DNA from: Fimenecus sp045594885
Lineage (GTDB): Bacteria; Bacillota; Clostridia; Oscillospirales; Acutalibacteraceae
Length of the DNA: 52,346 nt
NCBI GenBank assembly: GCA_045594885.1
Contig: JAZNZJ010000040.1
Span: 1 to 52,346 of the forward strand
Reading direction: 5' to 3'
Part shown: positions 23,501 to 32,449 of the stretch, piece by piece
Layout of the letters: each line of letters begins with the position of its first letter
How positions within the stretch are numbered: the first letter of the stretch is position 1
The notes under the pieces: generated by a model
What the model saw: the letters and a program-made list of their open reading frames with translations, nothing else
Databases searched by the model: none
What the model was told of the DNA's origin: nothing
Made by a program: the position numbers and the translations under genes

Positions 23501-26500
23501 ATGAAAAAAATCACAAAATATTTGAGTTTAATCATAATTGTAATTTTATTGTTAACCGTATTTGCAGTTCAAGGCTTTGCGACAGAGACAGAAGTGAAAA
23601 GTGTTGCGTTTAACAAGTTAGGAACATTTTATTACACAGTAGAAAATAATGAAATCACAATTACACAATTTGAGCCATATTTCACTGTTGCCAATGCAAT
23701 AATTGAAATACCCGAAACCTTTGGTGATGCAACCATAACAAAAATCGGAGAAAAAGCCTTTTATGGAACAAAATGGGATGTAAAAAAGGTTGTACTTCCT
23801 GACACAATTACTTATGTTGGTGACTATGCTTTCTACGATACCGATATTGAAGTAAATGTTCCCGCATATCTTGAATATGCAGGTCAAAGGTCTTTTGGTT
23901 ACACAAAGTTAACAACAACAGTATTGCCAAACACATTAACAACTATCGGTGCTTGTGCTTTCTCTGATTGTGATTCAATTGTAGATGTGAACTTTAACCC
24001 TTCACTTAAAAAAGTAGGAAATGATGCATTCTCTGATTGTGACGGGATTACAGAAGTGGTTTTTCCTGAAGGCATTGAATATATCGGTGCATTTGAAAAT
24101 TGTTCACGACTTACAAGCCTTACAATTCCCGATATGAAAAATGGTAGCATAAACGGTAGTTTCAAGAATTGTAAAGCACTTAAAAATGTTACAATCGGTA
24201 ATCTTGAGAATACAAGTGTAGGTAGATATACCTTTTCCGGTTGTACTGCTCTTGAAAGCTTTACTTTTAAGAGTGTAGAAGATTGCACCTTGTATGACAA
24301 CTTCTTTAACGGTTGTACATCACTTAAAACTGTCACATTCAACGAAATAGACAATTGCACATTGGGTGAAAATTTCTTTGCCGATTGTACAGCACTTGAA
24401 AGTGTAAGCTTTGGCGATGTTGTGAATTTCACAATTCCTGCAAATATGTTCAAAAATTGTACAGCATTAAAGAGTGTCAATTTTGGTGATGTGAACGGGC
24501 TTACAATATCTGATAATTCTTTTAAAGGTTGTACTTTACTTTCTGATTTTAATTATACAAGCCTTAAAAATGTAACAATCGGTGCTTATGCATTCAGCGA
24601 ATGTGAGTCTTTGACTGGGTTTAATTTTAATGCAGTTAAAAGCATTGGCGAATATGCATTCTCAAAATCGGGAATTACAAGCATAGATATTCCACAGGGT
24701 GTGACCTTAGCACCTTATGCTTTTAGTGATTGTCCAAAGCTCGAAACCGCAGTGCTTAATGGTGCTGTTCCTGAAAACATATTTGAAAATTCTACTGCTT
24801 TAAAAGAAGCAACACTCTCACTTCCTTTAACAATTCCGAAACGAGCATTTTATGGTTGCACTTCACTTGAAAAAGTGACTGCGCCAAAGGCTACAACGGT
24901 AGAAAACAGTGCTTTTTATAATTGTAAAGCATTGAAAACATTTGACTTTACTAAGATTACATCACTCAAAAGTTATGCTTTCTATTGTTGTTCAAGTCTT
25001 GATAACATTGACCTTTCAAAGTTCAGAGGCGCATTCTATGAGATTCCCAATTATGCTTTTTACGGTTGCAAATCTCTTAAAAACGTAGGAAACTGTAGTC
25101 CATGGGAAATTGGTAATTATGCTTTTTATGGTTGTTCCTCTCTTGAAAGCTTTGATTTTTCACAAACTGACACAATCTATGAATACGCATTTGCAAAAAG
25201 TGGATTAACAAATGTTGATTTATTATCCCAATATTGTGCAGTCGGTCGTCGAGCTTTCCAGGAATGTAACAATATTAAAGAGTTATATTTTAAATACGAT
25301 GTATTTCTCGGTGAAGAAGCCTTTGCAGATTGTGAAGGACTTGAGTCCATTATAATCGGTGATGATGTTGAATTCATAGGAAGCTGTTATCAAAGCAACA
25401 GTTATTACTTTGTCGATTGTAATAATGTAAAATATTTCTATATAGGGAAAAACTTTAAGGATACTCATAAGGAAGAGGCTTATTGCATATTCAATTTTTA
25501 TTTGTTCACACTTGGCGGACTTGAAGCCTTTGAGGTATCACCTGAAAACCCATATTTCTTCACAGATGATGAAGGCGTTCTTTATATGAACACAACCTAT
25601 GAAAATACGGATTTAGTTGTTCTTGTGTGCTACCCTGCTGGTAAAACAGACACATTCTATTCAACAGAAAATGCACTTAAAGACAACGCCCGACTTTTCA
25701 CAATAGGTGAAACAGCTTTTTGTGACCAGCAATACTTAAAAGAGCTTGAGCTTACAAAAACAGTTATTGTTTATACAAATGATGAAGGCGATACAGTTGG
25801 ATTTGCATTAAGAGGAGCTTTCTGTGAAGCGGCAATTGAAAAAATCACTTTTACAGGTGACAGCCATTTTGAAGCAATTGGCACCTTAATGTTCTGGGGC
25901 AGCAACATTAAAGAAATCGACCTTAACGGTGTAATAGAAATCGGTTCAAGTGCCTTTGAAGATTGCCTAAATCTTGAAAGCGTATCGTCAGATACATGTC
26001 TATATATTTATGAAAGAGCATTTGAAGATTGCCAAAATCTTAAATCAGCAAAATTTCCTAACTGTTTGGAAATATATAGCAGAGCATTTGATGATTGTAA
26101 TAGACTTGCAGAAATAGATTTTGAAAAAGTAGAGTATATTGACAATTATGTGTTCCAATATTGTGAGAGTCTTCCTGCAACTTTGGAACTTGAAAATATT
26201 GAGTATATTGGTTCTTATGCCTTTGCCGGTTGTACAAATATTACAACGGCTATTCTTCCAAAATGCGGTCAATTGGGTAGTGGTGCATTCGCTGATACCA
26301 ATATAACGGAAATAGTTTTAGGTGATGTGTATCTTCCTAAATATGCGTTTCTTGAGTGCACAACACTTAAAAGCGTGAAAGCGAAAGGCTTAACAGCTTC
26401 TGAAAAAGCATTTTACGGTTGCACAAACCTTGTAAGCGTTGAGGTGGAATATTCTGCAGAAGTTGGCAATAGTGCTTTCGGTAATTGTCCAAACCTTGAA

Positions 26501-28627
26501 ACCTTTAAAGCGGGTAGTGTAACTGCTGTTGGCGACTATGCATTTAGCGGGTGCGCAAAGCTTGAAGAATTCAATTGCGAATCTGTAAAAACAATAGGTA
26601 AATATGCATTTTCGGGTTGTACATCTTTTGAAACTCTTAATCTGACAAGTGTTGAGTCCATAGGTGACAATGCATTCCAAAATTGTACTAATCTCAAATT
26701 AGTTCAATTGGCACAGGAAAAATGCAAATTTGGAACAGATTGCTTTAAAAATTGTCCTGATATTTCATTGTACTGTGAAGAAAATACAGAGCCATATGAC
26801 TACGCAATCAAAAATAATATCCCTGTTTGTGCAGTGACAATCAATCTTCAAAAAGATACATATGAATATACGGGCAGTGAAATTGAGCCAAGTGTAATTG
26901 TAAGTATCAGCGGAATGACACTTGTGCAGAATAAAGATTACATTCTTTTGTTTGAAGACAATATAGGTCGTGGCAACGGCAGACTCATAGTTCAGTTTAT
27001 CGGCGATTTTGAGGGCTTGCCCGACGCAGTTAGATTGTTCTCAATCACAAGAGCCGACATTACGGTTTCACAGATTGAATATGTTGTTGACAATGAATAT
27101 TCAGGTGAAGACATAAGACCAAAGGTTCAAGTGAAATACGGCGACAAACTTTTAGTCGAAGACGTTGATTACACAATTACATACAACAGCGGTACTGATG
27201 CGGGTTCAATGTTCTTTACAATCACCGGCAAGGGCAATTACATAGGCTCAATTGATTGTTATTACAACATCATTCGTCGTGATATTGTTGAGGCTACCGT
27301 TTCAAAGAATAACGATATGACTTATACGGGCGAAGAGGTTATGCCAAAGCCTGAAATCACTTGGAATGGATTTACACTCGTTGAAGGTGTTGATTATGAA
27401 ATCGAATACTTTGACAATGTGAATTCGGGCTATGGAATAATGGTTATTTACGGTATGGGTAATTTCTGTGGTACACAGCGAGTACAGTTCAAGATTTTTG
27501 GAAAGAATATCGAAAATGCTGTTGCAGGCGAAATCCCCGACCAGATTTATACAGGTAGCGAAATCACACCTGAAATCAGCATAACTCTTGACGGCGTAGC
27601 ACTCGTAAAAGATACTGACTACACAGTGAAATATGAAAATAATATTGACAAGGGTACTGCAACGGTTGTAATCAATGGTATTGGTAATTACAGCGGTGTT
27701 GTTAGAAAGACATTCAATATCAACAAGACAAGTGTATATTCATTTACAGTATTCTCTGAAACTGAAATGACAGAAACTTATGACGGTACAGAGTTGAAGC
27801 CTGAAATGGAGGTTTATTTCGGTACACAATTACTCGTCGAGGGTGTTGATTATACAATAGCACTTGAAAACAATGTGAATGCAGGCGTTGCAACTGTAAC
27901 GGTAATTGGTATGGGTCTTTACGAGGGTGAGAGAAGCTATGAATTCACAATTCTTCCTTGTGAGATTACAGAAGACGATATTTCCGTCAGCGGTAATATG
28001 GAATTCTTCGGCTCTGCTGTTGAGCCTGAAATCGTAATTTCAAAGAATGGCACAACTCTTGTTGAGGGCGAAGATTATACGGTTACTTACTCAAATAACA
28101 ATGCAGTCGGTACTGCGGTTGTGACAATTGAGGGTAAGGGCAATTACAAAGATTCTGTAAGCCTTGAATATGAAATCTATTCAACCCTTAATGGTTGGGT
28201 AAAAGAAGACGGCAGATGGGCATTTTATAAAAACGGCACAAAACTTGTTAATAAATGGATTAAAGACAGTGTAAGCTGGTGCTACGTGGGTAGTGACGGA
28301 TACTGCGTAACTAACAAATGGGTTAAAGACAGTGTCGGTTGGTGCTATCTCGGTAGTGACGGCAGAATGGTAACAAACCGTTGGGTTAAAGATAGTGTTG
28401 GTTGGTGTTATGTGGGTGGCGACGGCTACTGCGTAACAAATGATTGGCAGAAAGACTCAAAGGGCTGGTGCTATTTGGGTGCTGACGGCAGAATGGTGAC
28501 AAGCAAATGGATTAAAGATAACGGTAATTGGTATTATCTTGATTCAAACGGCTATATGGTAACGGGCACAAAGGTTATTAACGGTAAAACATATACCTTT
28601 AAATCAAATGGTGTTTGGGTAGCATAA
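23501..28627 (+). CDS. Giant BspA-like leucine-rich-repeat surface protein with wall-binding repeats
   Basis: The 1708-residue secreted protein has a signal peptide (residues 1-27, ending at GFAT), then about 40 LRR_5/BspA-type repeats (about 55-1110; units such as IGEYAFSGCTSLE). Six Ig-like repeats follow (about 1120-1555), each with Y-(T/S)-G-x-E-(I/V/L)-x-P, LVxGxDYT and GxGNYxG. The C-terminus (about 1563-1708) holds choline/glucan-binding-type repeats (WVKDSVGWCYLGSDGRMV) that attach to the cell wall. BspA proteins act as adhesins to host matrix, other cells or polysaccharide. The gene is the third of the sigma/anti-sigma operon, so its display is probably conditional. The many Cys in the LRRs (ADCxxL) are normal for the type. 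Confidence 0.9.
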   Translation: MKKITKYLSLIIIVILLLTVFAVQGFATETEVKSVAFNKLGTFYYTVENNEITITQFEPYFTVANAIIEIPETFGDATITKIGEKAFYGTKWDVKKVVLPDTITYVGDYAFYDTDIEVNVPAYLEYAGQRSFGYTKLTTTVLPNTLTTIGACAFSDCDSIVDVNFNPSLKKVGNDAFSDCDGITEVVFPEGIEYIGAFENCSRLTSLTIPDMKNGSINGSFKNCKALKNVTIGNLENTSVGRYTFSGCTALESFTFKSVEDCTLYDNFFNGCTSLKTVTFNEIDNCTLGENFFADCTALESVSFGDVVNFTIPANMFKNCTALKSVNFGDVNGLTISDNSFKGCTLLSDFNYTSLKNVTIGAYAFSECESLTGFNFNAVKSIGEYAFSKSGITSIDIPQGVTLAPYAFSDCPKLETAVLNGAVPENIFENSTALKEATLSLPLTIPKRAFYGCTSLEKVTAPKATTVENSAFYNCKALKTFDFTKITSLKSYAFYCCSSLDNIDLSKFRGAFYEIPNYAFYGCKSLKNVGNCSPWEIGNYAFYGCSSLESFDFSQTDTIYEYAFAKSGLTNVDLLSQYCAVGRRAFQECNNIKELYFKYDVFLGEEAFADCEGLESIIIGDDVEFIGSCYQSNSYYFVDCNNVKYFYIGKNFKDTHKEEAYCIFNFYLFTLGGLEAFEVSPENPYFFTDDEGVLYMNTTYENTDLVVLVCYPAGKTDTFYSTENALKDNARLFTIGETAFCDQQYLKELELTKTVIVYTNDEGDTVGFALRGAFCEAAIEKITFTGDSHFEAIGTLMFWGSNIKEIDLNGVIEIGSSAFEDCLNLESVSSDTCLYIYERAFEDCQNLKSAKFPNCLEIYSRAFDDCNRLAEIDFEKVEYIDNYVFQYCESLPATLELENIEYIGSYAFAGCTNITTAILPKCGQLGSGAFADTNITEIVLGDVYLPKYAFLECTTLKSVKAKGLTASEKAFYGCTNLVSVEVEYSAEVGNSAFGNCPNLETFKAGSVTAVGDYAFSGCAKLEEFNCESVKTIGKYAFSGCTSFETLNLTSVESIGDNAFQNCTNLKLVQLAQEKCKFGTDCFKNCPDISLYCEENTEPYDYAIKNNIPVCAVTINLQKDTYEYTGSEIEPSVIVSISGMTLVQNKDYILLFEDNIGRGNGRLIVQFIGDFEGLPDAVRLFSITRADITVSQIEYVVDNEYSGEDIRPKVQVKYGDKLLVEDVDYTITYNSGTDAGSMFFTITGKGNYIGSIDCYYNIIRRDIVEATVSKNNDMTYTGEEVMPKPEITWNGFTLVEGVDYEIEYFDNVNSGYGIMVIYGMGNFCGTQRVQFKIFGKNIENAVAGEIPDQIYTGSEITPEISITLDGVALVKDTDYTVKYENNIDKGTATVVINGIGNYSGVVRKTFNINKTSVYSFTVFSETEMTETYDGTELKPEMEVYFGTQLLVEGVDYTIALENNVNAGVATVTVIGMGLYEGERSYEFTILPCEITEDDISVSGNMEFFGSAVEPEIVISKNGTTLVEGEDYTVTYSNNNAVGTAVVTIEGKGNYKDSVSLEYEIYSTLNGWVKEDGRWAFYKNGTKLVNKWIKDSVSWCYVGSDGYCVTNKWVKDSVGWCYLGSDGRMVTNRWVKDSVGWCYVGGDGYCVTNDWQKDSKGWCYLGADGRMVTSKWIKDNGNWYYLDSNGYMVTGTKVINGKTYTFKSNGVWVA

Positions 28628-28659
28628 GTGCAAAATGCAAAGTGCATAGCGCAAAATGA
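28628..28659 (+). repeat. GCAAAATGCAAA composite repeat, copy 1
   Basis: The stretch GTGCAAAATGCAAAGTGCAT followed by AGCGCAAAATGA has a close inverted copy at 48171-48203. In both places a GTAGGG-type hairpin follows within about 25 bases, so the two parts seem to travel together. Confidence 0.6.
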
Positions 28660-28663
28660 ATAT

Positions 28664-28699
28664 TAGTAGGGGCGATTCACGAATCGCCCTTATTTTTTT
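28664..28699 (+). terminator. GTAGGG-type hairpin/terminator after the BspA gene
   Basis: GGGCGATTC and GAATCGCCC form a 9 bp stem followed by TTATTTTTTT. The leading GTAGG links it to the hairpin family at 15816. Confidence 0.8.
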
Positions 28700-28700
28700 G

Positions 28701-28866
28701 TGCCGATAAATTTGAATTTGTCGAATTCTTTGCCACCTCATCAGTCAGCTTCGCTGACAGCTTCTCCTCAAGGAGAAGCCTTGATTTTGCCTTCCCCTTG
28801 AGGGGGAGGGGGACCGCTTGCGGTGGATGAGGTGTCAAATAAAACAATTCTACAACCCCCAATTTA
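28701..28866. mobile_element. MITE-like composite repeat 1
   Basis: The unit begins TGCCGATAAATTTGAATTTG and ends ACAACCCCCAATTT, ends that are shared with the element at 37442-37644 and that form imperfect terminal inverted repeats (AAATT...TTTGTC). Inside are two opposed copies of a unit built from CACCTCATC, a small hairpin (CAGCTTCGCTG), and a CTTCNCCTCAAGGNGAAG palindrome. No coding potential is seen. It fills the gap between the BspA gene and the flavoprotein gene. Confidence 0.7.
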
Positions 28867-28967
28867 TCTGACTAAACAGGAAAAATTATAACGTGGCAAA
28901 TTCTTCGTTTTTATTATTGATATTCTAATAAAAATACTTTATACTAAAATAAAAAGGATGTGAAATT

Positions 28968-29825
28968 ATGCCAAATGTAATTATTGTAGGGTCGGGTCCT
29001 GCGGGTGTTTCGGCTGCTTTATATACTCAACGTGCAAATATGCAAACAACGGTTATTTCAAATAATTCGGGTGCACTTTTAAAGGCGGATATAATTGAGA
29101 ATTATTATGGATTTTCCGATGCTGTAAGTGGTGCTGACCTCTATAAAAGAGGTATTGAGGGTGCAAAAAGACTGGGCGTGAATTTTATTGACGGCGAAGT
29201 GGTTTCGCTCTCGTATGATGGTAAATTTACGGTAAAAACTACCGATAATTCTTATGTGGCAGACAGCGTCATTCTTGCCACGGGCACATCAAGACTTGCA
29301 CCTGCAATCAAGGGTTTAAAGGATTTTGAGGGCAGGGGTGTGAGTTATTGTGCCATCTGCGACGGGTTCTTTTTCCGCAATCGTGCAGTGGGTGTGCTGG
29401 GTAGCGGTGAATATGCACTCAATGAAGTGAATGAATTGAAAAACATTACCGAAAAAATAGCGGTATTCACAAATGGCGAGCCCCAAACAGTTGAGTTCCC
29501 CGAAAATGTAAATGTGATTACATCAAAAATAGCAAATCTTAAAGGCGAAATGCTTCTCAATGGAGTTATCCTTGAAAATGGCGAAGAAATCTCCGTTAAC
29601 GGACTTTTTGTTGCCTATAAAACTGCGGGTAGTACTGCACTTGCAAAAAAAGTTGGTGCAATGACCGACGGTAACAAAATTATCGTCAATGAGAATATGG
29701 AAACAAATGTAAAAGGTCTTTATGCGGCGGGGGACTGCACGGGCGGACTTCTCCAGATTGCAAAAGCGGTTTACGAGGGGGCAAAAGCAGGTACTCAGGT
29801 AGTAAAATACCTGAAAACACTTTAA
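28968..29825 (+). CDS. Thioredoxin-reductase-like FAD/NAD(P) oxidoreductase
   Basis: The 285-residue flavoprotein has an FAD Rossmann loop (VGSGPAGVSAALY, residues 7-19), the redox pair Cys128-x-x-Cys131 in YCAICDG, a second nucleotide loop VLGSGEYA, and the C-terminal FAD motif GLYAAGDCTGG. This is the TrxB layout, in which NADPH electrons pass through FAD to the Cys pair and then to thioredoxin. It is shorter than normal TrxB (about 310), and no trxA is adjacent, so the partner may be a ferredoxin, glutaredoxin-like or peroxiredoxin protein. The aaaaagga site and ATG are clear; it appears monocistronic. Confidence 0.85.
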   Translation: MPNVIIVGSGPAGVSAALYTQRANMQTTVISNNSGALLKADIIENYYGFSDAVSGADLYKRGIEGAKRLGVNFIDGEVVSLSYDGKFTVKTTDNSYVADSVILATGTSRLAPAIKGLKDFEGRGVSYCAICDGFFFRNRAVGVLGSGEYALNEVNELKNITEKIAVFTNGEPQTVEFPENVNVITSKIANLKGEMLLNGVILENGEEISVNGLFVAYKTAGSTALAKKVGAMTDGNKIIVNENMETNVKGLYAAGDCTGGLLQIAKAVYEGAKAGTQVVKYLKTL

Positions 29826-29844
29826 ATAAATATGAATTTTTGAT

Positions 29845-29877
29845 TGCAGGTATTGTATAATACCTGCTTTTTTGTTA
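29845..29877 (+). terminator. Terminator before mreB
   Basis: GCAGGTATT and AATACCTGC pair around GTAT and are followed by TTTTTTG. Confidence 0.85.
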
Positions 29878-29939
29878 AAATATAATAGATTAACTATGTT
29901 TTTAAACTTTATATAAATTCGTAAATGGGAGATGTTAAA

Positions 29940-30929
29940 ATGCTTTTCGCACAGGACATCGGTATCGATTTGGGTACCGCCAACACAATTGTATATCTTA
30001 AAGGAAAAGGAATTGTTCTTCGTGAACCGTCAGTTGTTGCGGTTAATGAGAAAACTGACCCGCCGTCAGTTGTTGCCGTTGGTAACGAGGCAAAGGATAT
30101 GATTGGCAGAACTCCCGGCTCGATTACTGCCGTAAAGCCTTTGAAGGACGGTGTTATTGTCAATTCTGAAATTACATCTGATATGATTAAGGAATTCATT
30201 AAAAAGGTTATTAAGCGTTCACCTTTTGCAAGAGCGAGAGTTCTTATCTGCGTTCCTTCAGGTATCACAGAGGTTGAAAGAAAAGCCGTTCACGATGCGG
30301 CAACAGATGCAGGCGCAAAATATGCGTCACTTATTCACAAGCCATTGGCGGCAGCAATTGGTGTGGGGCTTCCAGTAACCGAGGCAGTGGGCAGTATGAT
30401 TGTTGATATTGGTGGCGGTACAACTGAAGTTGCGGTTATTTCATACCGTGATATTGTTACCGCAAAATCTTCAAGAATAGCGGGTGACGATTTTGACGAA
30501 GCTATTATTGAATACATACGCAAAAAACACAATGTACTTATCGGTGAAAGAACTGCCGAAGATATTAAAATTAAAATCGGTTCTGCTATGAGTTATGACG
30601 GCGAGGGTGCTATGGATGTAAGAGGCAGAAACCTTGTTGACGGTTTGCCTAAAAATATTGAAATCACATCTGAAGATGTGCGTGAAGCCCTTAGTGAGCC
30701 ATTAGCACAGATTATTGAAACGATTCGTGCAACACTTGAAAAAACTCCTCCCGAACTTCTTGCAGATATTGTTGATAACGGAATTATGCTCACAGGTGGC
30801 GGTGCACTTCTTCGTGAACTTGACACAAGAATTTCTGAAGAAACAAAAATACCCGTTCACGTGGCGGTTGACCCCATGGATTGCGTTGCTACGGGTATGG
30901 GTATCTGCTTAGAAAAAGGAAATATATAA
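29940..30929 (+). CDS. mreB: Rod shape-determining protein MreB
   Basis: The 329-residue actin homologue polymerises under the membrane and guides side-wall peptidoglycan synthesis. Actin-fold motifs are clear: phosphate-1 loop GIDLGTANTIVYLKG, phosphate-2 DIGGGTTEVAV, and the adenosine motif MLTGGGALLRELD. ATG 29940 is preferred to 29925, because the latter lies in the gggag site itself. mreC follows by two bases, mreD and a class B PBP after that, so it leads the elongasome operon. Confidence 0.95.
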   Translation: MLFAQDIGIDLGTANTIVYLKGKGIVLREPSVVAVNEKTDPPSVVAVGNEAKDMIGRTPGSITAVKPLKDGVIVNSEITSDMIKEFIKKVIKRSPFARARVLICVPSGITEVERKAVHDAATDAGAKYASLIHKPLAAAIGVGLPVTEAVGSMIVDIGGGTTEVAVISYRDIVTAKSSRIAGDDFDEAIIEYIRKKHNVLIGERTAEDIKIKIGSAMSYDGEGAMDVRGRNLVDGLPKNIEITSEDVREALSEPLAQIIETIRATLEKTPPELLADIVDNGIMLTGGGALLRELDTRISEETKIPVHVAVDPMDCVATGMGICLEKGNI

Positions 30930-30931
30930 TT

Positions 30932-31756
30932 ATGAACAATTTTTTCAAAAGTACAACATTTAAGGTGCTTCTTGCGGTGGCAATTGTACTTGCAAGTGCT
31001 TCAATTCTTGCAACGGTTGTAACAAATTCAACCTCGCCCCTTACAAATGTGGTAGATTTCATAACCTCACCGCTACAGAATGTGGCATCATATTTTTCTG
31101 CGAAGCTTGACGATGTTTCTGGTGGGTTCATTTCGGCTCAGGTTTATAAAGACCGTGTTGCCGAACTCGAACAACAAGTTGCCGATTACCAAAGTCAGCT
31201 TGTAGATTACGAAAAGACAAAAAAACAGTTAGAGTCCTACGAGGAATTTCTTGACGTGCGTGAGAAAAATCCTGATTACACTTGGGTTTATTCAACTATC
31301 GTGGGTAGGGATTCTGCCGATATTTTCGGCTCATTTACAATCAATAAGGGCTCAAAGGACGGTATAAAGGTTAATGACGCAGTTATTTACAGCGAATATC
31401 TTATAGGTGTGGTAACTGAGGTTAATCCGACAACGTCAGTAGTTCGCTCGGTGCTTGACCCGTCAGTAAACGTGGCGGCATATGAAATTAGAACGGGTGA
31501 ATTGGGTTATGTAAATGCCAGTGACGGAGTAAACTGCCATTTTGCAGGGCTTGATACTAAAACGGCAGTTTCAAAAGGCGGTATTGTCTGCACTTCGGGT
31601 ACGGGCGGAATTTTCCCCAAGGATTTAATTATCGGCACAATCACCGTGGTTGAACAGAGCCCTGTTGAGTTGTCCGCTTATGCAATTATTGACCCCGCAG
31701 TAATTTCAAAGGATATTCACGATTGCTTTGTAATTACAGCATTCAGTGAAGAATAA
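30932..31756 (+). CDS. mreC: Rod shape-determining protein MreC
   Basis: The 274-residue bitopic protein has one N-terminal membrane helix (about 10-30, VLLAVAIVLASASILATVV), a coiled coil (about 65-105, AELEQQVADYQSQLVDYEKTK) and a beta-rich periplasm-side domain (INKGSKDGIKVNDAVI, VNPTTSVVRSVLDPSVNVA). It links MreB filaments to PBP2. The start follows aaaagga; earlier in-frame codons overlap mreB and are ignored. Its stop lies inside the left arm of palindrome 3. Confidence 0.93.
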   Translation: MNNFFKSTTFKVLLAVAIVLASASILATVVTNSTSPLTNVVDFITSPLQNVASYFSAKLDDVSGGFISAQVYKDRVAELEQQVADYQSQLVDYEKTKKQLESYEEFLDVREKNPDYTWVYSTIVGRDSADIFGSFTINKGSKDGIKVNDAVIYSEYLIGVVTEVNPTTSVVRSVLDPSVNVAAYEIRTGELGYVNASDGVNCHFAGLDTKTAVSKGGIVCTSGTGGIFPKDLIIGTITVVEQSPVELSAYAIIDPAVISKDIHDCFVITAFSEE

Positions 31757-31873
31757 AGTTTGAGTAAATTTGCCCACAGTACCATTTTTTGCTCGGGGCG
31801 GTACCTTTATACAGCACCACTCACGTCAAAACGGCACTGCGAACAAATTTGCTTCAAACTTGGTTTATTACTT
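31751..31873. repeat. Long imperfect palindrome 3 (between mreC and mreD)
   Basis: The left arm AGTTTGAGTAAATTTG (31758-31773) pairs with CAAATTTGCTTCAAACT (31844-31860); inner arms GGTACCTTTATACAG and CTGTATAAAGGTACC-like sequence meet near 31810. AATAAA on the left and TTTATT on the right extend the stem. It overlaps the mreC stop and lies in the middle of an otherwise tight operon, with no U-run. Confidence 0.65.
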
Positions 31874-31890
31874 GAAAATGAGGCAAATAA

Positions 31891-32418
31891 ATGACAGTAC
31901 AGACCAAGACAAAACTTAAACGATATGTGATTTACGGCATTGTTTTGTTGTTAGCATATATCTTTCAAAATTCGCTGACAATTTTTCCTGAAATTTTGTC
32001 GGTGCGTCCTGTGTTGCTTATTTCATTTGCTCTTTGCATTGCAATGTTTGAGGGCGAAGTTGTCGGTGCAGTTGTTGGGTTAGTGGCAGGTGCACTTTGG
32101 GACACAGTAACGGTTACTGCTGACGGCTACAATGCGTTATTTTTGATGGTTGCTTGTGCATTCTGCGGTGTTATGCTTAGAATATTTATGCGTAACAATA
32201 TTGTGACTTTTTTTATGATGAATACGGGAATTACCCTTGTTTATTTTCTTAGTTATGTTCTGTTTTTTATTACGGCAAGGGGTATTGACAACGGCATAGA
32301 TATGTTGTTGAGATATTATTTACCAATGACTCTGTATTCGATTATTATTGCCCCCGTGGGTTATTTGTTAATTCGTTGGGTCAACAGAAAATTCTCATAT
32401 GACTATACAGAATATTAA
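31891..32418 (+). CDS. mreD: Rod shape-determining protein MreD
   Basis: The 175-residue membrane protein has five to six predicted helices and the MreD-type stretch ALCIAMFEGEVVGAVVGLVAGALWD. It is part of the elongasome with MreB, MreC, RodA and PBP2. The gap to mreC (134 bases) is filled by palindrome 3, which is unusual for this pair. The PBP2 gene follows 31 bases downstream. Confidence 0.88.
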   Translation: MTVQTKTKLKRYVIYGIVLLLAYIFQNSLTIFPEILSVRPVLLISFALCIAMFEGEVVGAVVGLVAGALWDTVTVTADGYNALFLMVACAFCGVMLRIFMRNNIVTFFMMNTGITLVYFLSYVLFFITARGIDNGIDMLLRYYLPMTLYSIIIAPVGYLLIRWVNRKFSYDYTEY

Positions 32419-32449
32419 GAGAGTTTAATTTGAAAGGAAGTGATAAAAA

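Noticed and set aside
23899..24480. 193-residue minus-strand frame within the BspA gene
   Set aside because: It is a shadow of the leucine-rich repeats on the other strand, with no start signals and no family resemblance.
23501..28627. CRISPR-like spacing in the BspA repeats
   Set aside because: The repeats are degenerate coding leucine-rich repeats of about 20-25 codons with no invariant repeat/spacer structure. No CRISPR array or cas gene was seen anywhere in the window.
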